From Arthrobacter sp. ov407 (GTDB taxonomy: Bacteria > Actinomycetota > Actinomycetes > Actinomycetales > Micrococcaceae), in assembly GCF_900102895.1 (NCBI RefSeq), contig NZ_FNGD01000006.1, positions 121,970 to 185,969 on the forward strand: 64,000 bases of DNA, in the 5' to 3' direction. A program made the translations under genes and the position numbers. Below are positions 51,925-59,621 of the stretch, one piece after another; position 1 is the stretch's first letter, and every line of letters begins with the position of its first letter. The notes beneath the pieces are model-generated. The model was not told the DNA's origin. It ran no database searches and saw nothing but the letters and a program-made list of their open reading frames with translations.

Positions 51925-53112
51925 ATGGCACCAAGAACGAAGGCCTCCCTCGTGGTCGGGGTGGTTGCGGCGGCAGCACTCATGCTGTCCGGCTGCGGCA
52001 CCAGCGGCGGGCCGGGTTCCTCAGGGTCGGCGCAGCCGACCAAGACCGAGATCGGCACCGGTGAAGGCCAGCTGTCCATCCTCGGTTGGCCCGGGTATGC
52101 GGAGGACGGCAGCAACGACCCGGCGGTCGACTGGGTGCATCCATTCGAAAAAGAGACCGGGTGCAAGGTCAGCTTCAAGCCGTTCGGCACCTCGGACGAA
52201 GCCGTGACGCTGATGCGCACCGGACAGTACGACGTCGTCTCGGCCTCCGGAGATGCCTCGCTGCGCTTGGTCGCCGGCCGCGATGTGCAGCCTGTCAACA
52301 TGAGCCTGCTGAAGAACTACCCGGACATCTATCCGTTCCTGAAGGACAAGGCCTGGAACACCGTCAACGGTGTGAACTACGGAATGCCGCACGGCTGGGG
52401 CGCGAACGTGCTGATGTACACCACGGACAAGGTCACCCCGGCACCGACCTCCTGGAGCGCGGTGTTTGACGATGCTGCCAAGAACACCGGCAAGGTCACG
52501 GCCTATGATTCGCCGATCTACATCGCCGATGCCGCCATGTACCTCATGGCCCACAAGCCGGAGCTTGGCATCAAGAACCCCTACGCGCTCGACAAGGACC
52601 AACTGGCCGCCGCCGTCGACCTGCTCAAGCAGCAGCGCACGCACGTCGGCGAGTACTGGAGCGACGTCCTCAAGGAGGTCCAGGCCTTCACGTCCGGGAG
52701 TACCGTGGTCGGCACCACCTGGCAGGTGGGGGCCAACATCGCGACGACCGACGGCGCCAAGGTCGCAACGCTTGTCCCTGACGAGGGTGCCACAGGCTGG
52801 TCGGACACTTGGATGATCGGGTCCAAGACCAAGAACCCGAACTGCGCCTACAAGTGGCTCGACTACATAGCCAGCCCCAAGCCGAATGCCGAGGTGGCGG
52901 AGTACTTTGGCGAATCCCCGGCGAACGCCAAGTCCTGCGAACTGACCAAGGACCCCAAGCACTGCGAGACGTACCACTCCGGTGATACCGCCTACGCCGA
53001 AAAGATCTGGTACTGGACCACCCCGGTGGCCGAGTGCCTCGATGGCCGCAAGGACGTCAAGTGCACCGACTATTCGGAATGGACCAAGGCCTGGACGGAA
53101 ATCAAGGGCTGA
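51925..53112 (+). CDS. Extracellular substrate-binding lipoprotein, PotD-like
   Basis: The ATG at 51925 is the correct start: AAGGATC precedes it, and the frame upstream overlaps the ATPase gene. The 395-residue protein has a signal peptide with the lipobox LSGC (residues about 18-21), so it is lipid-anchored outside. The periplasmic-binding-protein type 2 fold has PotD-like features: LSILGWPGYAEDG at the first strand, YDVVSASGDASLRLVAGRDV, and GMPHGWGANVLMY. It has two pairs of cysteines near the C-terminus (PNCAYKW, SCELTKDPKHC, AECLDG) that may form disulfides. Likely ligands are spermidine or putrescine, or another cationic or small metabolite. Confidence 0.92.
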   Translation: MAPRTKASLVVGVVAAAALMLSGCGTSGGPGSSGSAQPTKTEIGTGEGQLSILGWPGYAEDGSNDPAVDWVHPFEKETGCKVSFKPFGTSDEAVTLMRTGQYDVVSASGDASLRLVAGRDVQPVNMSLLKNYPDIYPFLKDKAWNTVNGVNYGMPHGWGANVLMYTTDKVTPAPTSWSAVFDDAAKNTGKVTAYDSPIYIADAAMYLMAHKPELGIKNPYALDKDQLAAAVDLLKQQRTHVGEYWSDVLKEVQAFTSGSTVVGTTWQVGANIATTDGAKVATLVPDEGATGWSDTWMIGSKTKNPNCAYKWLDYIASPKPNAEVAEYFGESPANAKSCELTKDPKHCETYHSGDTAYAEKIWYWTTPVAECLDGRKDVKCTDYSEWTKAWTEIKG

Positions 53113-53183
53113 TGCCGGACACCGGGCCGCATTGGATCCGGATAGAACAGCCGGCCTCGAGGGCTGGCAGAAACTAGGGCGAG

Positions 53184-54113
53184 ATGGCACAACAGATGCA
53201 ACAGCTTCCGCCCGGCCCACCCAAGAGTGCCGGGGCTGTACCCCGCGCGAAAGCCAATTCCTTCTCGGCGGTGCTGCACCGTTCGCCCCGGCTGCGGCTT
53301 GCCGGGCTGCTCACGGCTCCGGCGCTCTGGCTTATCCTCGTCTATGTCGCAGCCCTGGCGGCACTGCTGGTCACGGCGTTCTGGACCGTGGACACCTTCA
53401 CCGGAGAGGTGTCCACGGAGTGGACCACGGAGAACATCGTCACGGTCCTGACGGACCCGGTGTACCAGCGGATCACGCTGCGGACTTTGTGGATCGCGGT
53501 GGCGGTCACCGTGATCGACATGATCCTGGCCCTGCCCATCGCGTTCTTCATCGCCAAGGTGGCTCCGGCCCGCTGGGAGAAACTGCTGGTGGTGGCCGTG
53601 CTGATGCCGCTGTGGGCAAGCTACCTCGTCAAGGCCTACGCCTGGCGGAATGTCCTTGCCGAGGGTGGCCTGCTGGAGTGGCTGGGCGCGCCGATCGGCC
53701 TGTCGTCGCCGGGCTACGGCGAGACGGCCGTCATCCTGACGCTGTCCTACATCTGGCTGCCGTACATGATCCTGCCGATCTACGCGGGCTTTGACCGGGT
53801 ACCCGACTCCCTGCTGGAGGCCTCCGGGGACCTGGGCGCGAAGCCGCTGACCACCATGCGCCTTGTCATGCTTCCGCTGCTGGTTCCCTCCATCATCGCG
53901 GGCACGATCTTCACGTTCTCCCTGTCCCTGGGCGACTACATCACCGCGCAGATCGTCGGCGGGACCACTCAGATGCTGGGCACCGTTGTTTACGCGAACG
54001 TCGGGGCGGCCAACAACCTGCCGTTCGCCGCCGCGGTCTCGCTGGTTCCGATCGCCATCATCATGTTCTACCTCTTCATCGTTCGCCGCACCGGCGCCCT
54101 GAACAACCTGTAG
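53184..54113 (+). CDS. ABC transporter permease, PotB-like
   Basis: This 309-residue permease has six membrane helices after a 45-residue cytoplasmic N-terminus. It contains the EAA loop that docks with the ATPase (LLEASGDLGAKPLTTMRLVM, with the G in SGDLGA). The helix pattern matches PotB-type permeases, and it lies 71 bp after the binding-protein gene and 13 bp before the second permease gene. It forms the membrane channel with that partner. Confidence 0.93.
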   Translation: MAQQMQQLPPGPPKSAGAVPRAKANSFSAVLHRSPRLRLAGLLTAPALWLILVYVAALAALLVTAFWTVDTFTGEVSTEWTTENIVTVLTDPVYQRITLRTLWIAVAVTVIDMILALPIAFFIAKVAPARWEKLLVVAVLMPLWASYLVKAYAWRNVLAEGGLLEWLGAPIGLSSPGYGETAVILTLSYIWLPYMILPIYAGFDRVPDSLLEASGDLGAKPLTTMRLVMLPLLVPSIIAGTIFTFSLSLGDYITAQIVGGTTQMLGTVVYANVGAANNLPFAAAVSLVPIAIIMFYLFIVRRTGALNNL

Positions 54114-54126
54114 CGAAAGGCGCAGC

Positions 54127-54954
54127 ATGAGACTTTCCCGTAGCGCCAAAGTGGTCCTGGGCGTCATCACCGTGCTGGTGCTGTTGTTCATCTACGTTCC
54201 GCTGATGCTGGTGGTGGTGAACTCGTTTAACGCAGACCGGACGTTCGGCTGGCCGCCCAAGGGCTTCACGCTGGAATGGTGGGGTAAGGCTTTTGACTCA
54301 CCCGGCGTCCGGGACGCTGTCCTGTCCTCCGTGTGGGTGGCAGTGGTTGCGACCATCATCTCGCTGGTGCTGGGGACGTTGCTGGCGCTGTCATTGCAGC
54401 GTTACAAGTTCTTCGGCCGCGACGTCATCAGTCTCCTGGTGATCCTGCCGATCGCACTGCCAGGCGTTGTCACCGGCATTGCCCTGAACAACATGTTCAC
54501 CACCATTCTGGGCGTCCCGCTGAGCCTGTGGACGGTGGTGATCGCCCACGCAACGTTCTGCATGGTGACCGTGTTCAACAACGTCATCGCGCGGCTCCGG
54601 CGAACGAGTCCAGGCCTGGAGGAAGCTTCCGCCGACCTTGGCGCCGGTGTCTTCACCACCTTCAACCTGGTGACATTCCCCCAATTGCGTTCCGCCCTGC
54701 TGGCTGGCGGCCTGCTGGCCTTCGCGCTGAGCTTCGACGAGATCATCGTCACCACGTTCACGATCGGGGCCGGCGAGACCACGCTGCCGATCTGGATCCT
54801 GCAGAACCTCTTCCGGCCGAACCAGGCGCCCGTGGTCAACGTCGTGGCGGTCGTGCTGATCGTGGTCTCGATCGTTCCGATCTGGCTCGCGCAAAAGCTG
54901 TCCGGGGACTCCGTGCGTGTCAGCGGCGCCCGTGCGAAAGCGGACGAGCGCTAA
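54127..54954 (+). CDS. ABC transporter permease, PotC-like
   Basis: This 275-residue permease has six membrane helices and the EAA loop LEEASADLGAGVFTTFNLVT. It is the last gene of the importer operon and its stop overlaps the convergent HutD gene by four bases. The line SFDEIIVTTFTIGAGETTLP near residue 205 is typical of PotC proteins of the spermidine/putrescine family. Together the four genes make a complete importer; no polyamine-degrading enzymes lie beside them. Confidence 0.93.
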   Translation: MRLSRSAKVVLGVITVLVLLFIYVPLMLVVVNSFNADRTFGWPPKGFTLEWWGKAFDSPGVRDAVLSSVWVAVVATIISLVLGTLLALSLQRYKFFGRDVISLLVILPIALPGVVTGIALNNMFTTILGVPLSLWTVVIAHATFCMVTVFNNVIARLRRTSPGLEEASADLGAGVFTTFNLVTFPQLRSALLAGGLLAFALSFDEIIVTTFTIGAGETTLPIWILQNLFRPNQAPVVNVVAVVLIVVSIVPIWLAQKLSGDSVRVSGARAKADER

Positions 54955-55628
54955 ACCGTGCCGGGTTCCGTGGGATCGATGGACACGACCGCCAGGAATC
55001 CGCGGCCCACGATTTCCGGCGTCGCGATATCAGCGCCAACGACGGCGTCGTAGCGGTTCAGCTCGACGCGCTCCGGTTCCGGGGCGACGGCGGCCGCGGG
55101 TGCGGTGGACCCGGCGGCCGCGGCGCCGCCCGCAGTCCCGGGGCTGACGGTCCCCTGACCCTGCAGGAGGATGCCGAACTGGCCCTCGAACACCGGATGG
55201 GCGCGTTTCTTGGACAGCTCGATGATGGACGTGTAGCCCTTGAAGGCACCGTTGCGGGTGATGACGTTCAAGTCCCGGATGTCGCCGGTGGGCAGCGCCC
55301 CCGCCGAGGCCGCGTCGCCGGAGAACCGGAACGGCCGGTACTTCTCGAGCGGGTGCTCGGCGCCGTCCACGCTCAGGAGCAACAAGTCGCCGTCAACCAC
55401 CGTCAGCACCGGGTCCATCCCGGCGAAGGCGGAGAAGGGGCCGGCCTTGGATACCTCGGCAATGCTGACGCGCCAGTCCCATGCGTTCTCCTGCGCTGTG
55501 TCTTGCGGGGCGGTCTGCAGAGCGGTTTGCACGGACGGTGTCCGGGGATGGCGTGCCACTTCGCGCGTCACCCCGCCGCCGTTGCGCCAGGGGTGGGCTT
55601 TGAGCTCGGCGTAGCGGATGATCTCCAT
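54951..55628 (-). CDS. HutD-family protein
   Basis: HutD proteins are small cupin-like proteins linked to histidine catabolism or its regulation. This 225-residue protein opens with the HutD signature WRNGGGVTREVA near residue 14, and WDWRVSIAEVSKAGPFSAFA and GDLLLLSVDG follow as beta strands. Between about 165 and 190 it has a low-complexity Ala/Gly/Pro insert. No hut genes are nearby; the 3' end overlaps the ABC permease gene by four bases and the TrpF gene is divergent. Its function here is unclear. Confidence 0.88.
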   Translation of the reverse strand: MEIIRYAELKAHPWRNGGGVTREVARHPRTPSVQTALQTAPQDTAQENAWDWRVSIAEVSKAGPFSAFAGMDPVLTVVDGDLLLLSVDGAEHPLEKYRPFRFSGDAASAGALPTGDIRDLNVITRNGAFKGYTSIIELSKKRAHPVFEGQFGILLQGQGTVSPGTAGGAAAAGSTAPAAAVAPEPERVELNRYDAVVGADIATPEIVGRGFLAVVSIDPTEPGTV

Positions 55629-55750
55629 GGTCTCAGCCTATCGGCCCGTCCCGGGGCACCTGCCGCCGGCCGGGCTGGCGACGCAAAGTCGGCGGCGGCG
55701 GTGCGGTGTTGCTAACGTCAGAGGCAGGAAGCGTGCAGAAGGGAGCCCGA

Positions 55751-56353
55751 ATGTTTGTCAAAGTGTGCGGCCTGAGTACCCCGGATGCGGTCCGCGTCGC
55801 GGCCGGTGCCGGCGCGGACGCCGTCGGCTTCGTCCTGACCCGCAGCCCCCGGGAGGTCACGCCGGAACAGGTCAGGAACCTCCTCGCCCACGTCCCGTAC
55901 GCGTTGCCCGCGGTGGGGGTGTTCCGGCACGAACCGGCTGCCGACGCCGTCGCCGTCGCCCGCGAGGCGGGCCTGGCCTGGGTTCAGCTCCACGGGGACC
56001 GCTCACCGGCGGACGTGCGGACGGTGCACGACGCCGGGATGAAGCTGATCCGGGCCGTCACCATGGCCGCCGCCGCGGAAGCCTTCGAAAACTGGGGTGA
56101 AGAGCTGCTCCTGATCGACGCCGCTGTCCCCGGCTCCGGCGAAGCCTGGGACTACGGTTCCGTCCGGGCCAAGGCTCTGGCTGGACGCAAGTGGCTGCTC
56201 GCGGGCGGCCTGGATCCCGCCAACGTCGCCCGGGCAGCGGCGGAGGCCGGGGCGTGGGGCGTCGATGTGTCCTCCGGCGTGGAGTCGGCACGCGGCATCA
56301 AGGACCTGGCCAAGATCGGGGACTTCGTGCGGGCGGCCAAGGGGCCGGAATGA
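55751..56353 (+). CDS. trpF: Phosphoribosylanthranilate isomerase TrpF
   Basis: TrpF converts N-phosphoribosylanthranilate to CdRP in tryptophan synthesis. The ATG at 55751 (MFVKVCGL) follows AAGGGAG, giving 200 residues with the (beta/alpha)8 fold. The catalytic cysteine is C6 (KVCGL) and the catalytic aspartate D123 (LLIDAA), in the expected places. The phosphate-binding ends are LAGGLDPANV and GVDVSSGVE. In many actinobacteria the isomerase activity comes from PriA, so a separate trpF gene here, apart from other trp genes, is notable. Confidence 0.95.
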   Translation: MFVKVCGLSTPDAVRVAAGAGADAVGFVLTRSPREVTPEQVRNLLAHVPYALPAVGVFRHEPAADAVAVAREAGLAWVQLHGDRSPADVRTVHDAGMKLIRAVTMAAAAEAFENWGEELLLIDAAVPGSGEAWDYGSVRAKALAGRKWLLAGGLDPANVARAAAEAGAWGVDVSSGVESARGIKDLAKIGDFVRAAKGPE

Positions 56354-56384
56354 GCCGGGCCGCCCGCGGACTATGGCAAGGGAG

Positions 56385-57113
56385 CTAGGAGCGTTTGATG
56401 ACGATGTCATCGATGTATTCGTCGCCCTTTTGCCGGTTGTGCTCGGCCCCGAGCTGAACTTTGCTCAGGCTGCTCCCCAGCATATTGACGCTCGTGCTGC
56501 TGTATCGCTGCACGCCGTCGAACCACACCTGGATTGTTGTCGCGCTGCCGTTGGCGGTCACCCGCATGGCCACGCGGTGCCACGCGCTCAGGGTGATGCT
56601 GCTGGCGATCAGCTTGGTGTAGACAAAGGTGCCGTTCGGTGCGGTGACCCGGAGCCACAGCTGCCCGTTGCTGTTGTAGCGGTAGATGTCCGCGACGCGG
56701 GTGGACCCGGAGAAGAAGCGGAAGTACGGGACGTCATTGCCGGAAACGCCGGCCACAGTGATATTGAACCAGCCATCTGCGTACGAGGTCTTGGTTCCCG
56801 AGGTGAATGCCGAGGTAGAAAGGTTTGCGAGCGAGCCGGAATCCGTGGTCACGTGCAGCTTGGTCGAATGGGTACCGGTATGCGCCCGTGAACTGGAAAT
56901 CGTTGCCGTGCCGGTGCCCGACACCTGGGGGATGAGGCCGCAAAAGCCGCCCGACTCAAGACTTGTGGCCAGCACAATGGTCCCAGGATAGGAGTTTGTT
57001 GTTGCGGGGGCGCAGGTTGCAGCGGTGGCCGCCGAGGCGGGACCGAAGACAAGGGAACCGGCTACGAGCATTCCGAGGGTCCCCGCCGTACTGAGTGCTT
57101 TGAGTTTTCTCAT
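56385..57113 (-). CDS. Secreted protein with lectin/LamG-like fold
   Basis: The protein has 242 residues with an N-terminal signal peptide (MRKLKALSTAGTLGMLVAGS onwards, cleavage near ASAATAA). The mature part is mainly beta strands rich in Ser, Thr and Gly: TSLESGGFCGLIPQVSGTG, SYADGWFNITVAGVSG, LWLRVTAPNGTFVYTKLIAS and AMRVTANGSATTIQVWFDGV. This pattern fits a jelly-roll of the LamG/concanavalin-A type found in carbohydrate-binding domains. It is the last gene of the glycan cluster on the minus strand. It probably binds a surface or exported polysaccharide; enzymatic residues are not evident. Confidence 0.78.
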   Translation of the reverse strand: MRKLKALSTAGTLGMLVAGSLVFGPASAATAATCAPATTNSYPGTIVLATSLESGGFCGLIPQVSGTGTATISSSRAHTGTHSTKLHVTTDSGSLANLSTSAFTSGTKTSYADGWFNITVAGVSGNDVPYFRFFSGSTRVADIYRYNSNGQLWLRVTAPNGTFVYTKLIASSITLSAWHRVAMRVTANGSATTIQVWFDGVQRYSSTSVNMLGSSLSKVQLGAEHNRQKGDEYIDDIVIKRS

Positions 57114-57186
57114 TGAAGATACTTTCCGTGAGTGGTTCGACTTGTTGAGGTGTGCCTGTGCCGCGACACCGCGCGGCCGGCTTCTG

Positions 57187-57366
57187 TCATGCCAGCTGCG
57201 CGAGATGCACGAACTGGACGACCGCCGCGACGCCGACTATGGCCAGAAGGGCTGCAGTGACGATCACCACGGCGCGCGGCAGTGCCTTATCCGGATTCAA
57301 CACGCGCAGCACATCGCAGCTCACGAGTGCTGTCACTGTGGCCAGTCCTGTCAGGAAAATGATCAT
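57187..57366 (-). CDS. 59-residue membrane protein in the glycan cluster
   Basis: The ATG at 57366 overlaps the stop of the preceding gene by four bases (ATGA), so translation is coupled. The 59-residue product has two predicted membrane helices: MIIFLTGLATVTALVSCDVL and ALPRAVVIVTAALLAIVGVA. A short, charged turn (RVLNPDKALPR) joins them. No known family is recognised. The coupling and the two clear helices argue that it is real. Its role may be as a small subunit of the neighbouring membrane complex. Confidence 0.7.
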   Translation of the reverse strand: MIIFLTGLATVTALVSCDVLRVLNPDKALPRAVVIVTAALLAIVGVAAVVQFVHLAQLA

Positions 57367-57740
57367 TTCGCACGCACCAGGGCCCGCTTTGGCCTCGTGA
57401 GCTCAAGGCCCAGGAAGGCGAGGGTCATGATCGACAGGACGCATATGCCCGCCGGCGGTGACCACAGCCGTGCGTAGATCATCGCCGTCGCCACGAGGGT
57501 GGACATCGTGAGGCTGAAGGCAATTGCGATGGCGATGCTGAGGGGGAGTGCGCCAGTGGCCTGGGCCGAGCGCGGGTGGTCGAAGCGGAGGAGCAGCACC
57601 AGCGCTGTTCCGGGCCCGGCCAGCATCAGCAGGCCGATCACCGCCAGGCGCAGGCCCTCGGGGCCGACAAACGAGAGCGGTATGGCGGCTAGGGCGACGG
57701 CTGCCGTCGCATAGCTCATGTAGCTGCGTTCACTTGCCAT
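57363..57740 (-). CDS. 125-residue membrane protein in the glycan cluster
   Basis: This protein has four predicted membrane helices: SYATAAVALAAIPLSFVG, RLAVIGLLMLAGPGTALVLL, ALPLSIAIAIAFSLTMSTLV and AGICVLSIMTLAFLGLELTR. The ATG at 57740 overlaps the end of the large membrane-protein gene by 11 bp, and its own stop overlaps the next small gene, so all three are coupled. I do not recognise a family. It could belong with the large membrane protein as a split module. Confidence 0.75.
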   Translation of the reverse strand: MASERSYMSYATAAVALAAIPLSFVGPEGLRLAVIGLLMLAGPGTALVLLLRFDHPRSAQATGALPLSIAIAIAFSLTMSTLVATAMIYARLWSPPAGICVLSIMTLAFLGLELTRPKRALVRAK

Positions 57741-59613
57741 TGCTAACTCCTTTGATGTGAAAAATCACGCCGCCGGCGTTTTCATAAACCTTCGTCCAGC
57801 CGGGACTGGTGGCGCAGGTGGCGGTAAAACGTTGAAGATCGCCGGTGGGAGTCGAACCGCGAAGTTCGGCCGCCTCCTGCTGGCTTTGGGTAACGATGAG
57901 GTACGCGCCCGCATTGTGGGCGATCTGGTTGGCCGCGTCACAGCTGAGTGGCGCGGCGTTGGGAATGGGCTCGGCAGCAACGAGCGCCCGGTAGTCATAG
58001 TCCGCGTAGTGCTGGTATCTCCACGGGGTGTTGCGAACCGCCTCAATGAGGATGGCGCCGGTGGGCGCAGTCGAATAGAGGCGGTTCACTAAGGCGATTT
58101 CGTCGTCGTTGAAGCTCTCCATGCCGTCATTTCCGTATCGGGAAACGACCGTGGCCGTGGCCAGTACCGCACCCATGAGCAGCAGTCCAAGGGCTCGGCG
58201 TAGGCTCAGCCCGGCAGTATTGTCAGACATCAGCGGCAGCACCGCCAGGCACACCGCAAACGGAAGGCTGAAGAGATACAGGCGCAGAAGCAGTTCGCCG
58301 CCATATGGCTGGAGGGGAACCAGGACCAGCGGCGCAAGCGCCGCGGCCGCGGCCGCCAACCACGGTACCTTCCGCCGGTAGCCCACTATGGCGCCGGCAA
58401 CGGCGAGAATCCAGATCAGCGCGACCTCGGCGAGGCGCGTGTAGACGACCAGCACATGGGCATCGCTGCCTGAGACCCTGGTGCTCAGCGCACCGAGGCT
58501 GTTCGCGCCGATGTCACCGAAGGAGCCGACCAGTTGGCCAAAGTGCCCCGCCAAGAATGTTGAAGCCGCAAAGAGCAGCCAGCCTACGGGCAGGACGACG
58601 GCCAGGACCGGGAAGAAGCGCAGCCGGAGACGGCCGGTCAGAAGCAGCGCGGCCACGATGGGGATCACGGCGAAGGGGCTGAGCTGATGTGAAGCCGTCA
58701 TGGCAAGCAGGAAGAGCGCGCAGACCACCACTAGCACCGCCGTGTCCGCCCGGTGCGGCTCGATGGCGCCATACCCGGGCGCTGAGCTGTCAAGCTTGCT
58801 GACAGTGCGGGCAAGCCGCCGGGAGAACCTGGTGCGCTCCGTGGGCCAGGCCCAACCGCCAAAGACGCTGAGCAGGCAGGCAACCAGGGTGAGCAGGAGG
58901 ACAAACGAATGCGCCTGCGGCGACAGATAGTCCTGCCCAATCCAGCTGGCCATGTAGAAGATCCAGACAGCCGCCCAGGCCTGGCGAGGGTTTGCCGTCA
59001 ACCGCCGTGCCAGGGCCAGCAGTGGTGCGAGCAGGAGGAGGTTGATTCCCACGGGCGCCCAGGTTGCGATGCCGAAAAGGTCCTTGACGCCTGTCGCCCC
59101 AGAGAGCATTCCCAGCATGCTGAAGAATCCGGGCCAGTCGAAGTACGCGTCCAGGGTCGGATCGAGCTGGCCCGATTGGCCGATGTTGTCGGCAATACCC
59201 AGATGACGGAAGGTGGCCTCGAGGCGGGGAAGGCCGTGGATGATGGGGTCAGCTCCATGGAGGACAACCACTGCAACCAGAAGCTGCCAGGTTAGAAGTG
59301 CCGGAACCAGGCGGCGGAGGCTCAACGAGGCGACAAATCCGACCAGGCTGAGCCCGAGCGCAACGAAATAGGCAGGCGGGAGGACGCCAATGAGTCCGGC
59401 CCCGCCGATCAGAAGGGGATCGACCTGGGTCATGCTCCAGACCCCGAGGGCGAGGGCGACCGCGGCTGTTGCGGCCAAGGCGCCGATGTGCCACGACGGC
59501 GTCAGTCCGAGGTTGCGGTGGGTGGGCGGTTTGGCACCGCCGACATGCGCGTGCGCCTCATGCCGGTGGGCGGTGCCCACGGGATGGCTTGTTGCCGTTT
59601 CGTGTGTCATCAT
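57730..59613 (-). CDS. Large polytopic membrane protein, putative GT-C glycosyltransferase or polymerase
   Basis: I start it at the ATG at 59613 (MMTHETATSH), next to GAGGA, giving 627 residues; the frame is open upstream into the flippase gene but reads as antisense there. It has a His-rich cytoplasmic N-terminus, about twelve membrane helices, and a C-terminal extracytoplasmic domain from about 510. The line YFDWPGFFSMLGMLSG follows a long first loop with a DPTLDAYFDWPG motif, as in GT-C-type or polysaccharide-polymerase membrane proteins with an aspartate in the first loop. It lies between a flippase fusion gene and small membrane genes, and probably polymerises or glycosylates a lipid-linked glycan. 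Confidence 0.75.
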   Translation of the reverse strand: MMTHETATSHPVGTAHRHEAHAHVGGAKPPTHRNLGLTPSWHIGALAATAAVALALGVWSMTQVDPLLIGGAGLIGVLPPAYFVALGLSLVGFVASLSLRRLVPALLTWQLLVAVVVLHGADPIIHGLPRLEATFRHLGIADNIGQSGQLDPTLDAYFDWPGFFSMLGMLSGATGVKDLFGIATWAPVGINLLLLAPLLALARRLTANPRQAWAAVWIFYMASWIGQDYLSPQAHSFVLLLTLVACLLSVFGGWAWPTERTRFSRRLARTVSKLDSSAPGYGAIEPHRADTAVLVVVCALFLLAMTASHQLSPFAVIPIVAALLLTGRLRLRFFPVLAVVLPVGWLLFAASTFLAGHFGQLVGSFGDIGANSLGALSTRVSGSDAHVLVVYTRLAEVALIWILAVAGAIVGYRRKVPWLAAAAAALAPLVLVPLQPYGGELLLRLYLFSLPFAVCLAVLPLMSDNTAGLSLRRALGLLLMGAVLATATVVSRYGNDGMESFNDDEIALVNRLYSTAPTGAILIEAVRNTPWRYQHYADYDYRALVAAEPIPNAAPLSCDAANQIAHNAGAYLIVTQSQQEAAELRGSTPTGDLQRFTATCATSPGWTKVYENAGGVIFHIKGVSNGK

Positions 59614-59621
59614 TCCTCGAT

